Source: Takakia lepidozioides
Taxonomy: Eukaryota; Streptophyta; Takakiopsida; Takakiales; Takakiaceae
Reading direction: 5' to 3'
DNA length: 64,000 nt
NCBI GenBank assembly: GCA_030704615.1
Contig: CM060732.1
Location: 930,001 to 994,000 of the forward strand
Part shown: piece after piece, positions 56,963 to 64,000 of the stretch
Layout of the letters: every line of letters begins with the position of its first letter
How positions within the stretch are numbered: position 1 is the stretch's first letter
Program-made: the position numbers and the translations under genes
Notes under the pieces: model-generated
What the model was told of the DNA's origin: nothing
Databases searched by the model: none
Seen by the model: only the letters and a program-made list of their open reading frames with translations

Positions 56963-57423
56963 CTTGTATTCAGTAGGCACAGGCTCAAGATTTGATGCAC
57001 AATCAGCACAGTAGACGTGCTTCAAATGCAATTCATGTGGATCAATAAAAACCTCATTGTGCCCTCTTTTTATTCTATTCTGTGTCCATCGTTCCGAGAA
57101 TGCGTCATTGCTCATTTCGTTTGGGATTGGGAGTGTGGGTGGATTTTGCAAATGGCTGGTAGGCTGAAATGGGCCCCCATTGTACAGAGCAGTACCACCC
57201 TACCATTCGCGAAACATTGCCTTTCAATATATAATTCTAAATAACATTGCCGAACCTCCTTCATCGGGAGGTCCTTCTCCCCCTATGACCGTGGCACCCT
57301 AAACCCTATTCCCGCGGACACTCATTTCCGGAAAATAGTGCTGCTCATGTTTTTTTCCACACTTACGACTCTGCTCATGGCTCATGCCGCTCATGGCTCA
57401 TGGCTCATGAAATAGCAGCCCCC
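56963..57423. repeat. Element B outer right-terminal region
   Basis: Non-coding, AATAAA near 57045, CCCTAAACCC near 57297, GCTCATG repeats, and the end TCATGAAATAGCAGCCCCC followed by more C that blur the border. Confidence 0.75.
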
Positions 57424-57429
57424 CCCCCC

Positions 57430-57622
57430 CCGGGCCAAACGAGTCGTGGCCGACGTCCATGATCTGGACCTAGGGGAGAATGCCGACCACGAGGGTCTGA
57501 GGGAACCACGAAATCTACCAGATACGGCCAAACCAGTCTCTTTGGAAGGAGCAGTTACCTTTAATGAGGAAGACATTCCAGGGTTGGTAATTACCGGCAA
57601 GGCAAATTGCAGATGTGGGTAG
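57430..57622 (+). pseudogene. CACTA TNP2-type transposase, 3' end
   Basis: The frame AKRVVADVHDLDLGENA continues the DUF4216-like protein interrupted at 27766 (VVLHKDPPA) and ends KANCRCG at a TAG (57620-57622). Its position on the far side of Element B shows that Element B inserted into this gene. A run of C at the junction makes the exact base uncertain. Confidence 0.75.
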
Positions 57623-58486
57623 TGAAGGGGAAGATTATTTGGATATAGATAGTGAGCCCAGCTGAATCTCAGTGTCCATTAAGCGAGCAGCTCATAGACG
57701 AGCTATGCTAAGGACTCTTACTGTCCTTAGAACCCATTTTGTACAGTCCTGCAAGCGCGCAAGGGCGAGACAGTTAATAGTATCGATAATGTCCCGGTAT
57801 GTGGTCCGTACTGTGAACAAACCTTTTTTTGTTCTGCCAATATTGTTTCTGGACATGTGAGGAGAGGATCGTCTTCATGTACGGGAAGTAGACGTGAATG
57901 TGGCATGCATTTTCTGGCCCAGCTGCATGCTTTCCAGGAACAAAGACCAGTGGAATGGGGGTGTCTCCAAAAGAGCAGGACCAAACGACACCTTTTTGTG
58001 CTTCCCTTGCTTTCCTTCTCACCGTTGTTGCATTCTCCCACCTGCCGCAGCACTCTTGAAGCAATAGCATGACATGAGTTGCAACATGGTCTTCTTCACC
58101 AGCGAATGAGCTTTTTTGCTACATGTACTGCCACGTCCACATTAACGTTGATCCCTGCAAGCACTTGGCAAGACGCCCCAGAGCCGCAAATCCAGCAACC
58201 ACCACAAACACATCTAACTGATTGTAGTGACACGGGAATAGCTCACTTGTAGAGGAATTGAACCTCCAGCCAAATGAATGGCTCTGCCCCTTGTAGCACA
58301 AGTGCGATGCAAAACAAGGTGAGTACAAAATGAAGAAGCACTTACGAGGTCCCCATCCCTCGGATGGGCTCCCACTTGTGCTCTGGAACTGTGCAGGCCT
58401 GACTAGCACCAAATTGCATGAATCCTAAGCCTGAATGTCAAATGCAAGTTTATGTCGCGATGCAGCACGCCATCATCTAACCTGTA
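57623..58486. other. Unassigned stretch after the CACTA gene
   Basis: No domain recognised. It is probably the 3' part of the CACTA element, whose terminus I cannot find. Confidence 0.4.
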
Positions 58487-59190
58487 GTTTCCAGTTTCAC
58501 TGGTGTCACAACTGCCTTCAAGTCAACATCAAAATTAAGTCCACCTATGCGCAAATCGCAAAAGTCTCATGACACCATCTGCCGCCGCTGGTTTGGCATG
58601 ATATGATTGTAGTTCACAACCTTAATGAACGCTTTCAGCCTTGACCTCTTTGCGATCTTCTTCTGTGACTGCTTCTTCATAATTTATGAAAGGGAAAAGT
58701 AGCTACACATCAAATTCTTGCAAGTACAGGGGGGTACTCAGGCCTCCTTGGGAGAAAGAGTGCCATAAACACAGACACATCTTAAATGTAAAAATTGGAG
58801 AAGCGAACGTCTGGTGGCAATAACTGCCTAAACCAGAATTATACTCCATTCCAGCGCACATGTAAAGGGTCGGATGATAACTCGGAATCCCAGTTGGAGA
58901 TAATGAGACGAATACATGACTATCTTGCGAGTTTCAACTTTCTTGGAGGTAGTTTCCAGTTTCTCTGGTGTCACAACTGCCTTCAAGCTGGGTTTAGAGG
59001 AATTAAGTCCCACTCGCAAATGCAGAATGTCTCCCTCATCTGCGTGGGCAAAATGGGGTTTGGCATGATATGATTGTAGTTCAACCAAAGGGCATATTCT
59101 TCAGCCTTGACGTCTTTGCGATCTTCTTCTGTGACGCCTTCTGCATAAATTGTGAAATGGAAAAGCAGCTACACATCAAATTATTGCGAT
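58487..59190. repeat. Diverged direct duplication, about 240 bp units
   Basis: 58487-58725 and 58948-59190 share blocks such as TGGTGTCACAACTGCCTTCA, TTTGGCATGATATGATTGTA and GCGATCTTCTTCTGTGAC in the same order. On the minus strand an exon-like frame (TEEDRKDVKAEEYALWLNYN) is seen in the second copy, with a related start in the first. This may be a duplicated exon of an unknown gene. Confidence 0.6.
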
Positions 59191-59850
59191 GCCACTCAAT
59201 GGCACTATGAACGTTTCGAGCATGCTGTCAGAAAAGTAGACGGGCAAAAAAACCCAATTCAGCAGCCTCACCTTGCGTGGATACTTGGGAATTGATGCCA
59301 GAAGGGCATGCCCGTATGCGCGCTCCATCGTGCCTCCATCCAGCACATTCTGTAAATGATGAATGACCAAGACCCCGATGTCACACCGTTATGAGAAGCC
59401 ACTACGCGCGCTCACAGTATACGAAGGCCTTGTCGTGTCAGGATTTCCATTCCCACGTCCCGCCATGTCCGACGCAGCACTTGCATCCTTGTCTCTGCCA
59501 GGTGGAGGCAGCACGTATTAAAATATCTATTCCCCCAAGGCCACATTTTGTTTACCTCTTTTTGTGAAAGCCACGTCAGCAAATGTGCTGCCGAGTCATG
59601 GGTGCAATGAATGCGCAGTGGTTCATGGAGTCGTTGAGTCGACTACATATTCACTTTAATGAATAAATATATTTATTCCATTAATCGAATTAAGAAAGAA
59701 AATTTGTAGTCGCATGTGCAGTAATTACAACCACTTGTAATTTTGGCTTTTTCAAATTTTATGTATTTACGCAATTCGTAAAATAGCCCGGAATTCTGCT
59801 ACGACTCCGGAGTCGTTGACCCCACTTCTGTCCGCCGTCTGAAATGCCCC
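59191..59850. other. Unassigned, A/T-rich in part
   Basis: No gene recognised. An A/T-rich stretch with TTTATTC/GAATAAA symmetry lies at 59655-59700. Confidence 0.4.
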
Positions 59851-59959
59851 CGTGGGCCCACATTGTCTGTTTCGACTCTCCAGTAGTCCCGTTTACTACC
59901 AAGTGGTTTCCGAAGTGGTCGCGGACATGCAGTCGAATCGGAAAAGACACGAATGCTTC

Positions 59960-62028
59960 TAGTGACACCATCAATTTTGAGACTCCGGAAGTTGCAGCTC
60001 ACGCTCTGTCTCTCAATCCTCACTCCAGGAGGTTCAATGTTAATATCTTTCCATGATCATCAAAGATGGGACACAAAAACGGAAAACTCTGGGGCCCTAG
60101 AGTGGTTTCCGTTCCATTTATCCCTGACCAATACTTGATCAATCTCCCAGACATTGCCAACCATTTTGGACACTACTTAGGATGCATAGGTGTCTTTGAT
60201 CCCTTAATGAGCACGGAGAAGCTCCGCAAAGATTCCAGCCTGGAGTTCTAGGGCTATAGCATCAAGGCTCAATGACAATGGTTGCGCAAGGTTTGTCCTT
60301 ATTATGCCAAATGAAGATATCCTCCCGGACTACATCAGCTTCCCAATCGATGAAGAAGGGAATTACTTCACAGTAAGAATCATTGAGGACAAGTCCTCTT
60401 CAGCCTGCTTCAGCTGCGGTATGTTGGGTCATATGTGCAACGAGTGTCCCAACAACAAGAGGAAGAGATCGGAGCAACATCACTCAGCAATTGATCACCA
60501 GTCCATCTCTCAAATCAGGCCCCAGGCGGCGATTCATCTCTCTGGCCAGCTCCTCTCTTCACCTGCACCCACCCTGCCTTCTTCTGGGGTCATCAATCTG
60601 GATACCATACACTTGGCCCCTGGGATTAGAAGAAGTCACCGCCAACAGGGATTCATTGACCCGATGCAGAGGGAAGCTCAAGCAATGCTTGACAGCTGGG
60701 CAACACGAAACAAAGGGAAATCCAAATTGGGAGACACCTCCAGCACTGACTCCCCACAGCCACAGCTTCATGGCAAGCTGCACCCCCCACATCTGCAAAG
60801 GACCGGCCCAATCACCCCCAACCCAGACAGGATCTCGGGAATAGCAAACAATGCAATGCTGGCTAAATCTTGCCTCAAGCTAGCCTCATTCCCTGCACTG
60901 GATCTCAGGGGCTGCTCCGCCCTTGAAATCTTTGTAGAGCCTCAGGCTATCTGTGTTACACCTCTCATTTACAAGAAGGGGAGATCCCCAACTATGCTCA
61001 TCACATCCGATGACTTCTCGAACATTGAATCGCTTTGGGTCACAGAAGCTAATATCACACACTTCTCCATCACTAGCCTACGAGGCTCCAGTCCAGAAGA
61101 TCTACTCAAAGGGAAAATTCACGAATTCTTCAAAACATTCCACACCCGCTACCTCCTCCAGGAATCAACCAAAGTTACGTGGGGAGCTTACCTAGAGGAC
61201 CACCCAGGTTTGAACTCAACGCCATCGACACACATTTTGGCTCTTATGGAGGAGGCAGAGATCTATGCAATGCAGCCCCCAAGTAACGCGATCTGGGTCT
61301 TTGAGGAGGGACTTTCTAAGCCCTCGGGATGTCACCGCATGCAAATCAGGACACATGACACGCTATTCAATGGTTTCCAGTTGCTGGGAGCACTGCTGGA
61401 CTCGGAACTGGAAGAAGAAAACTACAGAATGGAGCTGCAGCGTACAAGAGATCTCCTAACAAGCCAGAGACAAGTAACTCCTTCCACCTCCTCATCAAAT
61501 CTAAATGCAGGCACCCACCCTTGGATCCAAAAGAAAGATGAAGACGAAGCATTAGTGGCCGAAGCAAGCGAGCTCCAGATTTCCCCGCCATTCCAGGGTA
61601 CTGCCCCGGACTTCAGCACCACCAAACAAGCTCAGACTGCCCTACCAACTGAAGGTTCCGGCCCAGACACCGCAATCTCTGGACTGAATCCTCCCAGGAC
61701 CACACCTGCCACTCCAATCCCCCCAGGGCTTGACCTGCACAATCAGGTTCTGTCTACCCCATCTCCCTGCTTTCTCTTCAAACTCATTTCTCGAGACCCT
61801 CCTAGATGCTGGTTACTCTGTCTGGATACAGGTAATTATTCTAGGAAACAGGGTCGACGCACCCTCCCATCTACTCTCATTCCATCCTCTCTGGAATCGG
61901 GCGAATTGCAAATTACGGACGTGCCAAGTCACCTTTGGCAGCTGCTACACTCCTTGAAGGCCGCCCCTGCAACAGCCAGCATAGCAGGCATCAAAACTTC
62001 CCGGTACCACCGGCACAATTCACAATGA
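59960..62028 (+). pseudogene. LINE ORF1 protein with zinc knuckle
   Basis: A broken N-terminal part (59960-60250, with a frame change near 60050 and a stop at 60249-60251) resembles the DUF4283 region of plant L1 ORF1 (VPFIPDQYLINLPDIANHFG). The main open frame, 60304-62028 (574 codons), starts with DYISFPIDEEGNYFTVRI and the CCHC knuckle CFSCGMLGHMCNEC. The remainder is Pro/Ser/Gln-rich with a stretch LLDSELEEENYRMELQRTRD that could coil. ORF1 proteins bind the LINE RNA. Confidence 0.75.
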
Positions 62029-62142
62029 TACCACTTCCAGGCCCATCCAACCTGCGAGGGATTTTTATTGAATTATCCAAGAGGAACCGGAAGCCTCCCC
62101 CCAACCATCTCTTGGTAAAATCGCTTCTCCCCAGGGACCACC

Positions 62143-63066
62143 GTGTCAAATTCTAGCTCCATGATCCTAGGCCATCAAGAGAGACCCCCACTCTCTGCCT
62201 CCAGCCACCTTCGGATGCGGATTGACCTACACTCCTGGAACATCAGAGGCCTGGGTTCGGACCCAGCCTCTTTAAAGAGGGTCAGAATCAAAAGTTGGCT
62301 CTCCCCTTTACTGCAAAAAGACTCTGTCATATTTCTCTAGGAACACAGGCTAGATCATCAAAAAATAGCAGCGCTCTCTGACCATCTATGGCCCCTATCC
62401 TCAGCCCTCTGGAAAGCTACGTCCCATGGTTCGAGGGGAGGTACATCCATTCTCCTATCCCCGTCCCTCTTACCCCTTCTAGTTTCCGAAGCCACCTGGG
62501 TGTCGGGAAGATTGCAATTCTGTGCCCTCAAGCTCCCGGAGAACATTGGAACTATGGGTTTTGTCAACATCTATGCCCCTAACTGTCCCCTGGAAAGGAC
62601 CGAATTCTGGCAGATCCTTAATTCCAAAATGGATGACAAGCCTAATATAGACAGCTGGGTCCTGGGTGGAGACTTTAACATGGTGGAATCTTACGAAGAC
62701 AGACGAGGCATTGGGAACTTCAGCCCTGACACGGTAGAAATGGACCAATGGCTCTCGGGAACTCAAAACCACAACTTGGTGGAATCCACTGTAGTTTTCT
62801 CGGACGCTTCAAACCTCTCCTTCACCTGGACAAACAACAGAGATCTTCAGAATCTGCAAATGGCTAGACTGGACAGGGTGTACATCTCTTACAATGTGGT
62901 CCAGTGGACCAAAAGGCATATCCAAGAACCCATTCCCCTAGGTTTCGACCACGCTCCAATCCAAGCATCCATCTCTATCCCTTCAGTGCAACGCAGGGGT
63001 AGGGGTATGTCGCGCGGCTTTTACTCACCCATCCCTTCGCTATCCGAGGCGGAAACTCCAAGATAG
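62143..63066 (+). pseudogene. LINE ORF2 endonuclease (AP type)
   Basis: Motifs in order: LHSWNIRGLGS (Asn), a stop at 62338-62340 followed by EHRLD (catalytic Glu), GFVNIYAPN, WVLGGDFNMVE (GGDFN), LDRVYIS and GFDHAPI (the SDH-type His motif, with Phe before Asp). The frame is the same before and after the single TAG. It ends at 63066, and no RT follows within 60 bases before the LTR. The enzyme nicks target DNA for target-primed reverse transcription. Confidence 0.8.
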
Positions 63067-63129
63067 AAGAGTTGGAAATCTCTAAGTACTCAGCCCGCGC
63101 AGAACAATCAGTCATGACCTACAGCTAGT

Positions 63130-63891
63130 GTATCATGGGGGTTTCCTATTTGTTTCCCTTTCCGCATTCATCTTAGCTACCTTACCATTGATAATTAAGT
63201 ATCAGTTTGCTTCATCAATCTATCGGTTTCCTTCACTCATCCATTCAATCCACAGCTTCACTCAGATCTCTCTACACAGTGTGATTGTATCGTATAAGTA
63301 GATTATGATTTATCAGGTATCAGGCCGAAGCCATTATGTCTCTAATCTCTCCAATATCATCAGCTTTGCATATAACAAGCATCTACTAATCCTCTTTCTC
63401 CTTCATCGTGCTCTCCATCTCCCTCCGATCTCCGCTGACTCCGAAGTCCTCCTCCGAATAATGATCCCTTCATTCCCCGTTTCTCCCTTTATCCTCCTAT
63501 CCGCGGTTCTAACCGTTTCCCTCTCTAACCGTCGTCTGTGAACTAACATGTTCCCTTCACAGGTGTTGTTCCCCACAGTCGTTCCCTCAGCTGTGTCAAG
63601 CGTGACTGGCTCTGTGTCGGGCTGTGACTGACTGTGACGGGCTGTGATGTGTGGGCTGTGGGCTGTGCTGTGACGGGCTGTGTCTGTGTGGGCTGTGCTG
63701 TGACGGCTGTGTTGGCTGTGTGGGCTGTGACCTGTGACGACTGTGACGGGCTGTACTGTGTACCCCCCTCTACAGTGCGCTGCTGTCACCCCTAAGGCTC
63801 CTGTTGGTCTCAGTCTGTGCAAAAATTAAGGGTACCCTACAGATCCCGTATAAGTGTCTAAGTCCCCTACAGTCCTCTAACATTACCCCTT
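63130..63891 (-). repeat. LTR of a minus-strand retrotransposon
   Basis: The block begins TGTATCATGGGGG and ends GTCCTCTAACA (TGT...ACA). On the minus strand it would be the 3' LTR, since a purine tract (GAGGGGGGAAGGGG) directly precedes it at 63892-63906 in that orientation. It contains a GGGCTGTGA-type simple repeat at 63600-63755. The body of the element lies beyond the window end. Confidence 0.55.
63600..63755. repeat. GGGCTGTG-type simple repeat
   Basis: Irregular repetition of GGGCTGTG and CTGTGACG inside the LTR. Confidence 0.8.
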
Positions 63892-64000
63892 CCCCCCTCA
63901 AAAAGCCGTGTCCTCACGGTTTACTGTTTCCGAGTAGCAAACCTTTGTGAGTGAGCACCTTGTTGACGTTGAGAGTTTCGTGGTGGACTGTGTGTACGAG
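63892..64000 (-). other. Polypurine tract and pol 3' end of the LTR element
   Basis: Reading the minus strand, the sequence shows a short coding-like end, then GAGGGGGGAAGGGG as polypurine tract next to the LTR. Too short to name a domain. Confidence 0.4.

Larger units (their letters stand above)
27767..57423 (-). mobile_element. Element B: giant Mutator-like element with a nested copy of itself
   Basis: Its left end (GAGGTTTACTATTTCATGAGC) and right end (TCATGAAATAGCAGCCCCC) match the two ends of Element A in reverse. The flanks share CCCCCCGG(G/C), compatible with a 9-bp duplication in a C-run. Outer sequence is 27767-29690 and 44099-57423. Between them lies a complete inner copy (29692-44098). 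Cargo: transposase (-), ParB-MTase gene (+), genes X (+) and Y (-), two palindrome arrays. Without the inner copy the outer element would be about 15.2 kb, large for this superfamily. Confidence 0.8.
59851..63129 (+). mobile_element. L1-type LINE, 5' part
   Basis: ORF1 with a DUF4283-like region and zinc knuckle, then an AP-type endonuclease as the start of ORF2. Reverse transcriptase is absent because an LTR begins at 63130. The 5' border is approximate. Confidence 0.75.

Noticed and set aside
27767-57423. Integrated large DNA virus
   Set aside because: ParB-like and methyltransferase-like domains occur in viruses, but there is no capsid, polymerase or packaging gene, and the ends, 9-bp duplications and SWIM transposase fit a Mutator-like element.
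63313-63335. Primer-binding site of a plus-strand Copia element (GGTATCAGGCC)
   Set aside because: The LTR borders TGT...ACA at 63130 and 63891 and the purine tract to the right fit a minus-strand element better.

Overview
The window looks like repeat-rich nuclear DNA of a green plant lineage outside the flowering plants. The evidence is indirect: a CACTA element with a TNP2-type transposase, an L1-type LINE with a DUF4283-like region, CCCTAAA-like motifs, and a Ty3/gypsy element carrying a C5 DNA methyltransferase, a combination reported from charophyte algae. A charophyte such as Chara is my best guess and no more. I see no intact ordinary host gene. Almost everything is transposon, and most of it is nested.

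Layout. 1-7770: a decayed Ty3/gypsy element (gag, protease, DNA methyltransferase, start of RT). Its methyltransferase is split by Element A, a 4.2-kb Mutator-like derivative at 2206-6406 flanked by the 9-bp repeat CCTATATCT. 7770-11915: the 3' part of a second, chromodomain Ty3/gypsy element ending in an LTR, split by a 2.3-kb LINE (8142-10422) with a 15-bp target duplication. 12060-12560: A/C-rich DNA with CCCTAAA motifs and palindromes. 12921-15500: a truncated copy of the Mutator cargo gene. 16-24 kb: CACTA-related and unassigned DNA, with a Transposase_24-like ORF, an FCP1-like phosphatase remnant and a LINE RT fragment. 24.0-27.77 kb: a CACTA TNP2 transposase gene that resumes at 57.4 kb, because Element B (27767-57423, about 29.7 kb) is inserted in it. 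59.9-63.1 kb: a LINE (ORF1 and endonuclease) cut by an LTR (63130-63891) whose element runs off the window.

Element B is the main discovery candidate. It is a giant Mutator-like element whose middle is interrupted by a second full copy of itself (29692-44098). Each copy carries a minus-strand transposase (Zn motifs, DDE-like core, SWIM finger). It also carries a plus-strand gene of about ten exons that joins a ParB-like domain to an amino-methyltransferase-like domain, and one or two genes of an unknown paralogous family (X and Y). Two non-coding arrays of about 22-bp palindromes complete the cargo. In the larger array the palindromes recur every 53 bp and are organised in five-palindrome higher-order units. 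Single palindromes also sit inside introns of the ParB-methyltransferase gene. The diverged Element A keeps the same cargo and palindromes, so they look like core parts of the family.

Three unrelated transposon classes here appear to carry three different methyltransferase types: C5 in Ty3/gypsy, ParB-linked amino-MTase in the Mutator-like element, and a possible PCIF1-like domain in a LINE. Many reading-frame breaks differ between the two Element B copies by single bases in homopolymers, so some breaks may be sequencing errors.
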